A stretch of 5,449 nucleotides of DNA from an uncultured Coriobacteriaceae bacterium (GTDB lineage Bacteria > Actinomycetota > Coriobacteriia > Coriobacteriales > Eggerthellaceae): contig CAMORQ010000155.1 in assembly GCA_946623915.1 (NCBI GenBank), forward strand, positions 1-5,449. Direction: 5' to 3'. The position numbers and the translations under genes are program-made. The notes under the pieces were generated by a model. The model was not told where the DNA came from. It saw nothing but the letters and a program-made list of their open reading frames with translations, and made no database searches. The stretch's first letter is position 1, and each line of letters begins with the position of its first letter. Positions 1-5,449 of this stretch are shown in pieces.

Positions 1-26
1 GCCTCCGCGGCTTGCAGCGTCGGCCC

Positions 27-53
27 GTTCCGCCGTTCGTAGAACGGCGGAAC
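27..53 (-). terminator. Strong hairpin after the peptidase gene, candidate terminator
   Basis: Bases 27-38 and 42-53 form a perfect 12-bp inverted repeat (arm GTTCCGCCGTTC) with a 3-base loop. It begins four bases beyond the minus-strand stop codon, where a transcription terminator is expected. Neither side has a run of T, so it is not a classical intrinsic terminator. It could stop transcription weakly, protect the 3' end of the mRNA, or act on both strands if a convergent gene lies to the left. The structure is seen directly; the role is inferred. Confidence 0.45.
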
Positions 54-57
54 CATA

Positions 58-2271
58 TTACTGCGTGATTACGTCGGTATCGATCTTGTCGCCGTAGATG
101 GTGGTCATGGTTCCCCAGAAGTGTACTGTGCCGTGGTCGGCCAAGGCGTAGGTTACTTCAAGGTCGGACGCATCGTTGATGGTGAAGCTGGTACCGGTGA
201 GCGTAGTGGAGTAGTTGCCTTGCTTGTCGTACGCGTCGAACAGCGGAGCGACCGTGTCGCCGCGGTTGAACGCCTGCAAGCCACGTCCGTAAGTGAAGAA
301 GTTCGTTTCGTTTTGCTTGGTGCGGTAGCCTTGGACGTAGCCGGTGTACGTGTCGCCTTGCTGGCTTTGCGGTGGCCAGTACACGACGATTTCGATGTAG
401 GTGTTGCCGTTCAGGACAGCGGGGATGACGCCCGAATAACTGTACTCGCCGTTGGCCTCCTCGTATGGTTCGTTCGCGTAGAACGACACCTCTTGGCCCT
501 TCATGGTCAGCCACTCGTTGTTGAAGAAGATCGCGATGTTTCCGTCGTCGGTTTGGTCGTAGACGTTGTCGCGCCCGAGCATGAGGTAGCCGCCTTCGTA
601 GTCGACCATGACCGTGGTCGAAAAGCTGCTAAACGAATTCCAAAGGTTGTCCGACATCGACACGACGTACGCCCCGTCTTGCGATTGAATGTCAAGATGG
701 TTGGGGATTTCCTGGTAGGAGAACGATTCGCCGCCGAGAAGCGCGTTGAACCAATCCTCCATCGTGAAGCTTTGATCGGCATAGGTGCCGCTCGACGATT
801 GGGCGCTTGCCGCAGAGCCTTGCTGCTGCTGTGCCGTCGATGCGCCGTTAGCGGAAAGAAGGCCGCCGTAGCTGGATCCGGACGAACCACCCATGATCGA
901 AAGGAAGTAGTCGTAGAACTCGGTTGGGCTGACGTAGCCGATGTCGTTGAGAATCGACCGCGTGCCTTGGTATTGGCGCACCTCCGAATAGGGGAAGTAC
1001 ATGGCCAGGCCGTTCGCTCCGACGATGGTGGAGCCGCTGCGGTACTTGACGCAGCTGTTCACGGCTGCGAGCAGATCGTCTTTCCCGTCGAACGACGTGC
1101 GTTCGACCAAATCGACGATGTCCACCTGGTCTAGGCCGCCGTCGGCGAAGGAGCGCGCCCTCGAACGTGCTTGCGACATTTCACCGAAGCGCGAGTTGTC
1201 GGCCTGGATGGTGGTTTCAGCGGCTTTCAAAAACGCGCCCATCTGCTCGTAAACATGGGGGACTTCGCGAAGGTCGACGATGGACAAGGTTATCTCTCCT
1301 TGCCGCTGGTTGAAGTAGTACTCGGTGAAGTCGTCGATGGCTACTTTGCCCAGTTCGACGGTGTCAATGGCGGGGTTCTTGCCAAGCGCGGTCAAGAATC
1401 CTGTCCAATGCCATCCGTCGCCAAGTTCGTACTCTTCGCTGGCGAGCAGGTAGTCGGCGACAGGCTCGAGCGCGTAGGCGGTTTCGATGGTGCCCATCAG
1501 GCAGGCATCGAAGCCCACCAAGTCGAATTTCTGTCCAGTGGCCGCCAGTCCTTCGCGCAGTTCAAGCAGCGAAAGGGGAGCGGTGTTGGGGTAGAGCTCG
1601 TCGGAGCCGTAACCTCCGATGGTGCCGCCGCCGTGGTCCCAGAAGACGAACAGGTAGCGGTCAGCCGGGTAATTCTGAACGCCCCATGTGGCGAAGTCAG
1701 TGACGGACTGCTGGTCGAGCATGGTGCCAGAACCGACATCTCCGAGCAAGTACATGCCGTTGCTGTCGATGAGCCACCGCTGGCGCGTGCGCGGATCGGC
1801 GACGTTCGCGAAGTGCCACTGCTTGGCGCCGCCCGTCTGGATGACGATGCGCACGTTGTCTCCCAGTTCGGCGTTAACCATTTCCTGCAGGTCTTTGGAC
1901 GCCGCCGCGCTGTAGGTTTCAAGGTCGGCGCCGCACATGTAAACCAGCACCGTCGCGCTTTTCGCAGAGGCCGTGTCCACGTAATGGTCGCGAAGGCCTT
2001 CGATCTCTATCGTCTTGCCTTCGGTCCCTTCGGTCGAGGCGGTTTGCGCGCCCTGCGACCCGAACAGCATGCTCATAAGCCCGCGGCCTTCGCTGACTTC
2101 GCTTTCGATGTCGTCGGCGGCAGGCTCTTCCACGCTAACCGAAACCGATTCTTTCATGTCATTCGTGCATGTGAGCATCGAATACGCGATAAAAGCGAGT
2201 GCGGCCAGAACGAGGACAGCGACGATAATGCGCGACATCGACGACGATTGAGGATTTTGGGCTTCGGGCAT
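58..2271 (-). CDS. Membrane-anchored clostripain-family (C11) cysteine peptidase
   Basis: 737-residue protein of peptidase family C11 (clostripain; relatives cut after Arg or Lys). A short N-terminus is followed by one hydrophobic segment (about residues 13-33, IIVAVLVLAALAFIAYSML) and no good lipobox, so it is probably anchored with the catalytic part outside. The acidic stretch at about 38-62 looks like a spacer. The peptidase domain spans roughly 105-460. It shows VLVYMCGADLE, VIQTGG, the catalytic His213 in FWDHGGG (codon 1633-1635) and the catalytic Cys257 in FDACLMG (codon 1501-1503). Asp255, two residues before Cys257, matches the position linked to basic-residue specificity in the family. 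A Gln/Ser/Gly-rich linker (about 461-499) joins a C-terminal region of about 240 residues that looks beta-rich and that I do not recognise. The start at 2271 is chosen because GGAGA lies 6 bases upstream; an in-frame ATG at 2346 lies upstream of the TATAAT box. It is divergent from the CapA-like gene. Substrate is unknown. Confidence 0.9.
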   Translation of the reverse strand: MPEAQNPQSSSMSRIIVAVLVLAALAFIAYSMLTCTNDMKESVSVSVEEPAADDIESEVSEGRGLMSMLFGSQGAQTASTEGTEGKTIEIEGLRDHYVDTASAKSATVLVYMCGADLETYSAAASKDLQEMVNAELGDNVRIVIQTGGAKQWHFANVADPRTRQRWLIDSNGMYLLGDVGSGTMLDQQSVTDFATWGVQNYPADRYLFVFWDHGGGTIGGYGSDELYPNTAPLSLLELREGLAATGQKFDLVGFDACLMGTIETAYALEPVADYLLASEEYELGDGWHWTGFLTALGKNPAIDTVELGKVAIDDFTEYYFNQRQGEITLSIVDLREVPHVYEQMGAFLKAAETTIQADNSRFGEMSQARSRARSFADGGLDQVDIVDLVERTSFDGKDDLLAAVNSCVKYRSGSTIVGANGLAMYFPYSEVRQYQGTRSILNDIGYVSPTEFYDYFLSIMGGSSGSSYGGLLSANGASTAQQQQGSAASAQSSSGTYADQSFTMEDWFNALLGGESFSYQEIPNHLDIQSQDGAYVVSMSDNLWNSFSSFSTTVMVDYEGGYLMLGRDNVYDQTDDGNIAIFFNNEWLTMKGQEVSFYANEPYEEANGEYSYSGVIPAVLNGNTYIEIVVYWPPQSQQGDTYTGYVQGYRTKQNETNFFTYGRGLQAFNRGDTVAPLFDAYDKQGNYSTTLTGTSFTINDASDLEVTYALADHGTVHFWGTMTTIYGDKIDTDVITQ

Positions 2272-2276
2272 CTGAA

Positions 2277-2281
2277 TCTCC
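2277..2281 (-). promoter_or_regulatory. Ribosome binding site of the peptidase gene
   Basis: On the minus strand GGAGA sits 6 bases before the ATG at 2271-2269. This fixes the start there rather than at the in-frame ATG 75 bases further upstream, which would add a 25-residue leader (MRICQNQHEY...) with no such site. Confidence 0.75.
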
Positions 2282-2308
2282 AAAACAACGCAGCTTCCGG
2301 TTAGGGCA

Positions 2309-2314
2309 ATTATA
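2309..2314 (-). promoter_or_regulatory. -10 box (TATAAT) for the peptidase gene
   Basis: Read on the minus strand, these bases are an exact TATAAT, placing a start of transcription near 2302 and a leader of about 30 bases containing the ribosome binding site. No convincing -35 hexamer is found at 16-18 bases (TGCCAA at 2337-2332 is a poor match), so the promoter may be weak, need an activator, or use another sigma factor. The match is seen; activity is inferred. Confidence 0.5.
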
Positions 2315-2335
2315 AGGTACTCATGTTGGTTTTGG

Positions 2336-2349
2336 CATATACGCATATG
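2336..2349. promoter_or_regulatory. CATAT-N4-ATATG dyad, possible operator between divergent genes
   Basis: The 14 bases form a perfect inverted repeat (CATAT, ACGC, ATATG). GCATAT also occurs twice with an 8-base period (2335-2340 and 2343-2348). The dyad covers the -35 area of the leftward promoter and lies about 20 bases before the -10-like box of the rightward gene, a place from which a bound regulator could affect both. The arms are short and AT-rich, so chance is possible. Confidence 0.25.
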
Positions 2350-2368
2350 GAGAAAGCCGCAGGTAGGT

Positions 2369-2374
2369 TACACT
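2369..2374 (+). promoter_or_regulatory. -10-like TACACT box, candidate leaderless promoter
   Basis: TACACT (TANNNT pattern) ends 6 bases before the ATG at 2381, so transcription would begin at or next to the A of the start codon. There is no Shine-Dalgarno sequence directly before this ATG (the preceding bases are CTTTCCCT). This combination is what leaderless genes of Actinobacteria show. No clear -35 is seen. The motif and its spacing are seen; leaderless expression is inferred. Confidence 0.4.
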
Positions 2375-2380
2375 TTCCCT

Positions 2381-3961
2381 ATGAGCACTGATTCCAGGCA
2401 GCGACCGAAGCCCCGCAAGCGCGCGAACACGCGCTCTGCAGACACGTCGTCGGCGTCACGAGCCGATCGCTTAGAGCGCAGGAGCGTCCCGACGCGTCGT
2501 GAAAGGTCGGGCCGAGCCAGCGCTTCGGCACCGAGCGAAAGCATGCCCAAGCCCGCACGTTCGAACAGGAAGTTGGCTTCGGGCGGCGCTGCCGTGCGGC
2601 GTACCGAGCGCATATCGCCCCATTCGAAACGCGAACCGCGCATTTCACCTGTTCAGGTAGGTGTGCTTGCTGCTCCCATCCCGTCGTCTCCCGCGCGTTT
2701 TTTGCCGCTGATCGCCGTCGTCGTGGCCTTGATCGCCGTCCTTGCATTCGGCATATCGCGATGCGCACCCGCCGAAAGCCCGGCTTCGCAATCGGCATCT
2801 TCTGTTTCTGCGGCCGCCGTGGACTCCGTTGCGGCCCGTGTGTCGTTTGTCGCCGTCGGCGACAACATCCCCAACGACGTCTTGGGCGAATTCGCGGATG
2901 CGCAGGCCGGAAGCGCGGGGGATGGCGCATACGACTACCGACCACTGTTTTCTGCCATCAAGTCGCGTGTGTCGAGCGCCGATTTGGCCTATATCGACCA
3001 GGAGACCCATGTGGGCGGCGACGAGATAGGGCCGGTCGGTTACCCGAGTTTCAACACGACCGACGAAATGGCCGATGCGGTCGTCGATGCGGGTTTCGAC
3101 TTCGTCGCATCTGCGACGAACCATTCTTTCGATTGGGGCTACTACGGGGCCGTCGAGCATTCCCGCTCTGTTTGGAACGAGCTTCCAGTGGCGTTCACGG
3201 GTACGGCCACAAGCTGGGAAGAAGCGGAAGAGATCGCGACGCTCGAACGCGACGGCATCACGTTTGCGCTGCTTAACTACACCTACGGCCTCAACGGCTT
3301 CGAGTCGGGGGACATCGAAGGCTACTACGTGAACATAATCGAAGAAGAGCGCATCTTGTCGGATGTGGAGCGCGCTAAGCAGCAGGCGGACGTCGTCATA
3401 GCCGCTATGCATTGGGGGACCGAAGACGTGTCGGATCCCGATGAACTCGAGTTGGAGTATGCGCAGATTCTTGCGGATGCGGGAGTGGATGTGGTCCTGG
3501 GGTCCCATCCTCACATCATCCAGCCCATGACCTGGCTCGAAGGCAGCCAGGGTACCAAGACGCTCGTGTGCTATTCGCTGGGTAACTTCATCATGCAGTA
3601 CGAAGAGCAGATGCCCTACAAGGTGCTCGGCGGAATGCTTTCGTGCGATTTTGTGCGCCAGCGGCAGGGGGGCGATGTTTCCATAGAAAACATCGAATGG
3701 GTTCCCCTGGTCTACCACGGCGTCGAAGGGGAATACAGCGTATGGCCGCTCTCCGATTATCCCGATGCCTTTGCCAAGCGCAACGAAGCCTACGCCGACG
3801 TGGAAGACCCCAAGACCTGGGTGCTCGAAGAGACCGCGTCGATAGTCAACCGTTACGGCGATTCGTTTGCCATTGAAGGCGTCGATGCTGCATCTTCGTC
3901 GGGGCGGGATACATCCAGTTCGGATACTGCCGCAGAGCCCAACGCTGCGTCCGATAGTTAA
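2381..3961 (+). CDS. capA: CapA/PGA_cap-family metallophosphatase-like membrane protein
   Basis: 526-residue protein of the CapA family, related to the poly-gamma-glutamate capsule protein CapA and to calcineurin-like phosphatases. Residues 1-106 are a long, Arg/Ser/Pro-rich tail predicted to be cytoplasmic; residues 107-125 (FLPLIAVVVALIAVLAFGI) form one membrane segment; the catalytic-type domain (about 153-450) is predicted outside. Family motifs in order: AVGDN (158-162), the ATNHSFDWG block with Asn247-His248, HWGTE (344-348), GSHPHIIQP (374-382) and YSLGNF (398-403). The usual NLE-type motif reads DQETH (206-210), keeping the Glu. The last 22 residues are Ser/Asp-rich and probably disordered. 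No in-frame ATG, GTG or TTG occurs between 2282 and 2381; an internal ATG at 2543 (Met55) is a less likely alternative. No capB or capC gene is visible, so the symbol is family-level only. The true substrate, poly-gamma-glutamate or another surface polymer, is unknown. Confidence 0.88.
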   Translation: MSTDSRQRPKPRKRANTRSADTSSASRADRLERRSVPTRRERSGRASASAPSESMPKPARSNRKLASGGAAVRRTERISPHSKREPRISPVQVGVLAAPIPSSPARFLPLIAVVVALIAVLAFGISRCAPAESPASQSASSVSAAAVDSVAARVSFVAVGDNIPNDVLGEFADAQAGSAGDGAYDYRPLFSAIKSRVSSADLAYIDQETHVGGDEIGPVGYPSFNTTDEMADAVVDAGFDFVASATNHSFDWGYYGAVEHSRSVWNELPVAFTGTATSWEEAEEIATLERDGITFALLNYTYGLNGFESGDIEGYYVNIIEEERILSDVERAKQQADVVIAAMHWGTEDVSDPDELELEYAQILADAGVDVVLGSHPHIIQPMTWLEGSQGTKTLVCYSLGNFIMQYEEQMPYKVLGGMLSCDFVRQRQGGDVSIENIEWVPLVYHGVEGEYSVWPLSDYPDAFAKRNEAYADVEDPKTWVLEETASIVNRYGDSFAIEGVDAASSSGRDTSSSDTAAEPNAASDS

Positions 3962-4026
3962 AATCTAAGTATGTTCGACTCAGGTTTATTACGAGAAGTA
4001 AACAGATATCTAGTAGTACCGTAACA

Positions 4027-4053
4027 TTAGCACTCTCGCCTTGACAGTGCTAA
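4027..4053. promoter_or_regulatory. CIRCE operator (HrcA binding site)
   Basis: TTAGCACTC (4027-4035), a 9-base spacer (4036-4044), then CAGTGCTAA (4045-4053). This matches the CIRCE consensus TTAGCACTC-N9-GAGTGCTAA at 17 of 18 arm positions, with the standard spacer length. HrcA bound to CIRCE represses heat-shock genes at normal temperature. The one mismatch (C for G at 4045) is the C of the overlapping TTGACA -35 box. The motif is seen; control by HrcA follows from established knowledge of CIRCE. Confidence 0.92.
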
Positions 4054-4070
4054 ACGGTTGGGTTTATAAC
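4041..4070 (+). promoter_or_regulatory. Vegetative-type promoter of hsp20
   Basis: A perfect -35 TTGACA (4041-4046) and a -10 TATAAC (4065-4070, 5 of 6) are separated by 18 bases. Transcription should start near 4077. The -35 lies inside the CIRCE operator, so HrcA would block the polymerase directly. The predicted start also rules out the in-frame GTG at 4075 as the hsp20 start codon. Confidence 0.82.
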
Positions 4071-4122
4071 GATAGTGTTCAACGAGACGGAGCGCATAGA
4101 AGCACTCCGGAAAAGAAAGAAG

Positions 4123-4578
4123 ATGATTGTTATGACCACACTCGTACCTCGCAGGAACCGCAGCTTGTTCGACCAGATGCTCTCCGATCCCTTCGACGCG
4201 TTTTTCGGCGGTGCTCCGCTGCAGCATGCCACTCCGACGCTTATGCGCACCGACATCAAGGAGCACGAAGGCGGATTCGACATCGTCATCGATCTGCCGG
4301 GCTTTAAGAAGGAAGATGTTTCTGCCAGCCTCAAGGACGGCGTGCTCACCGTAAGCGCCAAGACCTCCACCGAATCCACCGACGAGGACAAGCAGGGCAC
4401 GTACGTGCGCAAAGAGCGTTTCACCGGACAGTGCAGCCGCTCGTTCTACGTTGGCGACGAAATCGAGGAAGCCGACATCAAGGCGAAATTCGAAAACGGC
4501 ACGTTGCAGATTGGCGTTCCGAAGAAGCAAGAGCAGCCCAAACTCGAAGAAGAGCGCTCCATCCAGATCGACGGCTAG
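4123..4578 (+). CDS. hsp20: Small heat-shock protein, Hsp20/alpha-crystallin family
   Basis: 151-residue ATP-independent cytoplasmic chaperone that holds unfolding proteins during heat or other stress until DnaK/ClpB-type machines refold them (family knowledge). The N-terminal arm (1-38) has the usual LVPRRNRSLFDQML style. The alpha-crystallin domain spans about 39-134: RTDIKEHEGGFDIVIDLPGF, then DGVLTVSAK, and the signature AKFENGTL (121-128). The C-terminal tail ends with the oligomer-forming I-X-I motif, IQI (147-149). Length is normal for the family. Two ATGs are possible: 4123 (preceded by GGAAAAG at a 7-base spacing) and 4132 (MTTLVPRR, 148 residues); I prefer 4123 slightly. It is a single-gene unit controlled by CIRCE and closed by an intrinsic terminator. 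Confidence 0.95.
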   Translation: MIVMTTLVPRRNRSLFDQMLSDPFDAFFGGAPLQHATPTLMRTDIKEHEGGFDIVIDLPGFKKEDVSASLKDGVLTVSAKTSTESTDEDKQGTYVRKERFTGQCSRSFYVGDEIEEADIKAKFENGTLQIGVPKKQEQPKLEEERSIQIDG

Positions 4579-4601
4579 TCAATCCCATCAGCCCCCTTGC
4601 C

Positions 4602-4636
4602 GAGAAGGCCGGATTCGTCCGGCCTTCTCTTCTTCT
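4602..4636 (+). terminator. Intrinsic terminator of hsp20
   Basis: A perfect 12-bp stem (4602-4613 with 4618-4629, arm GAGAAGGCCGGA) closes on a TTCG tetraloop and is followed by TTCTTCT (4630-4636). It begins 23 bases after the hsp20 stop codon, isolating that gene from the next one. Confidence 0.88.
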
Positions 4637-4841
4637 GCACCTGGCATAAGGCACGACGTTCTGTCTGCGTCTGGACGATCGCATCTTTCCGCAGCAGGCG
4701 GCATATCCAGCGCATGGTGCGCCAGAGCGTTTCGGGCCAGTGAACTCTTTATGGGTGGAAGGCGCCTATGCGCTTAATTGCGTTATCCTAGCTTGGTGAT
4801 TTTCGACCGCTGTGCGCAAGACGATAGCGAGGTGTGCTTCT
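4637..4841. other. Intergenic stretch with no recognised gene
   Basis: This spacer between the hsp20 terminator and the next start holds no frame that resembles a known protein. In the frame of the downstream gene there is a TGA at 4797-4799. It must contain the downstream promoter, but I find only a weak -10-like TATCCT (4784-4789) without a -35. None of the three forward frames shows the MCGI, HRGPD or GHRRLS motifs of a glutaminase N-terminus, so it does not hide the missing start of the next gene. Confidence 0.5.
4829..4834 (+). promoter_or_regulatory. Ribosome binding site fixing the start of the synthetase-like gene
   Basis: GAGGTG lies 7 bases before the ATG at 4842. This decides an important point: the protein really starts here and not further upstream, where a normal asparagine synthetase would have its Met-Cys N-terminus. 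Confidence 0.7.
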
Positions 4842-5449
4842 ATGGCGGACGTGAAGGTGTACGAAGGCTTCATACGCAACAGGGCGGAGCTTGCATCCGA
4901 GCTCGGTATTGATTCGTCGGGGCTTAACCGCGTCGATTTAGAGAAGAAGATCGTGGAGGCCGCATGGGGCGCATGGCGCGAAGACCTGGGGTTGCACATC
5001 AACGGGCAGTTCGCCATCGTGCTGCATGATTCCGACACGGGCGAGACCTTCCTCACGAGGGACCGCCTGGGCGCCGAGTTGCTGTTCTACTACCGCCTTC
5101 CTACAGGTGAGTTGCTTTTCGGCACGCAGATTTCCGACCTGTTCGACCAGCAGGGCTTCGTGCGCGAGGTCAACCGCCCCATGATCCAGTTCTATCTTGC
5201 GTTCAACTACGTCCCGGGCGAAGAGACCCTGTTCAAAGGCGTGTACAAAGTCGAGCCGGGCGGGTATGTCGTTGCGGGTCCGTCCGGAGTGCGCTTCGGC
5301 CGGTATTGGGAGCTTGCCTTCGAACCCGACGAATCAAAATCGCTCGACGATTGGGCCGACGAGATTACGGCGGCCATGGAAGCGGGCCTGTCTGATCTGT
5401 GCGACGAAGGAGAGAAGCCGGATAGCTTTTTGTCGGGGGGTGTGGATTC
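4842..5449 (+). CDS. Asparagine-synthetase-like protein lacking the glutaminase N-terminus, 3' partial
   Basis: The first 202 residues of a class-II asparagine-synthetase homologue are present; the gene continues past the window. The protein starts MADVKVYEGFIRNRAEL, which aligns with the VNGEIYNHQAL region near residue 74 of E. coli AsnB. The first 70 or so residues, including the Cys nucleophile and the Arg-containing HERLS loop, are therefore missing, and the oxyanion-hole Asn (the N of NGE) is replaced by Glu. The rest of the N-terminal fold is recognisable: GQFAIVLHDSDTGETFLTRDRLGAELLFYY (about 60-89) and LFGTQISDLF. The linker YVPGEETLFKGVYKVEPGGYVV leads to the ATP-pyrophosphatase loop SGGVD at 198-202; the next codon begins TC, so it must be Ser, completing SGGVDS. 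This predicts an enzyme that adenylates a carboxylate and joins it to ammonia or another amine, without its own glutamine hydrolysis. Relatives without an active glutaminase include beta-lactam synthetase and the lasso-peptide cyclase. Substrate cannot be told from here. Confidence 0.85.
   Translation, partial: MADVKVYEGFIRNRAELASELGIDSSGLNRVDLEKKIVEAAWGAWREDLGLHINGQFAIVLHDSDTGETFLTRDRLGAELLFYYRLPTGELLFGTQISDLFDQQGFVREVNRPMIQFYLAFNYVPGEETLFKGVYKVEPGGYVVAGPSGVRFGRYWELAFEPDESKSLDDWADEITAAMEAGLSDLCDEGEKPDSFLSGGVD

Noticed and set aside
1..42. C-terminal end of a convergent gene in plus frame 1, stopping at TAG 40-42
   Set aside because: Only 13 codons are visible with no recognisable motif; GC-rich third positions alone are not enough.
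2092..2238. Lipoprotein reading of the peptidase (LTC after the hydrophobic segment)
   Set aside because: The residue before Cys is Thr and the pattern SMLTC does not fit a lipobox; a simple membrane anchor is more likely. The same holds for ISRC in the CapA-like protein.
121..2304. Two long plus-strand open frames (121-1134 and 1171-2304) opposite the peptidase gene
   Set aside because: They are antisense shadows. The minus-strand frame has clear C11 catalytic motifs, while these translate to Val/Arg/Ala-rich sequence without any domain.
2272..2346. Start of the peptidase at the ATG at 2346, adding 25 residues
   Set aside because: The TATAAT box lies inside this stretch, and the GGAGA ribosome binding site fits the ATG at 2271.
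2645..3718. 357-residue open frame on the minus strand opposite the CapA-like gene
   Set aside because: Antisense shadow from codon bias; the plus strand carries all the CapA motifs, and this translation is His/Arg-rich and unlike any family.
3962..4026. Intrinsic terminator after the CapA-like gene
   Set aside because: Only a 5-bp GTTTA/TAAAC stem with a 10-base loop and no T-run is found; termination here would need another mechanism.
4075..4122. Hsp20 start at the GTG at 4075
   Set aside because: The predicted transcription start is about 4077, so this codon would not be whole in the mRNA, and the added residues do not resemble Hsp20 N-termini.
4784..4789. TATCCT as -10 of the synthetase-like gene
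   Set aside because: No -35-like hexamer at 16-18 bases (the 17-base position reads GGCGCC); too weak to annotate as a promoter.

Overview
This window looks like chromosomal DNA from a moderately GC-rich, Gram-positive-type anaerobe. The protein styles suggest an Eggerthellales/Coriobacteriia (Actinobacteria) gut or oral species, but that placement is inference only. The support is: membrane-anchored extracytoplasmic proteins with long charged N-termini, a clostripain-family peptidase, a CIRCE-controlled Hsp20, a possible leaderless actinobacterial-style start, and a trimmed asparagine-synthetase homologue of a kind I recall from gut Firmicutes and Coriobacteriia. No rRNA, tRNA, CRISPR array, insertion sequence or phage gene is visible.

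Layout. Bases 1-57 hold a strong 12-bp hairpin just past the stop codon of a minus-strand gene. Bases 58-2271 (minus) encode a membrane-anchored C11 (clostripain-family) cysteine peptidase with both catalytic residues intact and a long C-terminal extension of unknown function. A divergent intergenic region of 109 bp (2272-2380) carries a perfect TATAAT for the peptidase, a CATAT-N4-ATATG dyad, and a TANNNT box placed as expected for a leaderless transcript of the rightward gene. Bases 2381-3961 (plus) encode a CapA/PGA_cap-family metallophosphatase-like protein with a long basic cytoplasmic tail and one membrane segment.

Bases 3962-4122 are an AT-rich regulatory gap with a CIRCE operator (HrcA site) overlapping a near-consensus TTGACA/TATAAC promoter. 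It drives a single small heat-shock protein gene (4123-4578) that ends in a textbook intrinsic terminator (4602-4636). After about 200 bp in which I see no gene, a plus-strand gene starts at 4842 behind a good ribosome binding site and runs off the window. It is an asparagine-synthetase-like enzyme that keeps the ATP-binding SGGVDS loop but begins inside the usual glutaminase domain, so the Cys nucleophile is absent.

How they work together. The peptidase and the CapA-like protein are divergently transcribed, and both are predicted to act outside the membrane, so shared control from the 109-bp region is possible but unproven. The hsp20 gene is a self-contained stress-response unit. The asparagine-synthetase-like gene is probably the first gene of a separate operon continuing to the right. 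It is the most unusual item here, but the window stops too early to show its pathway.
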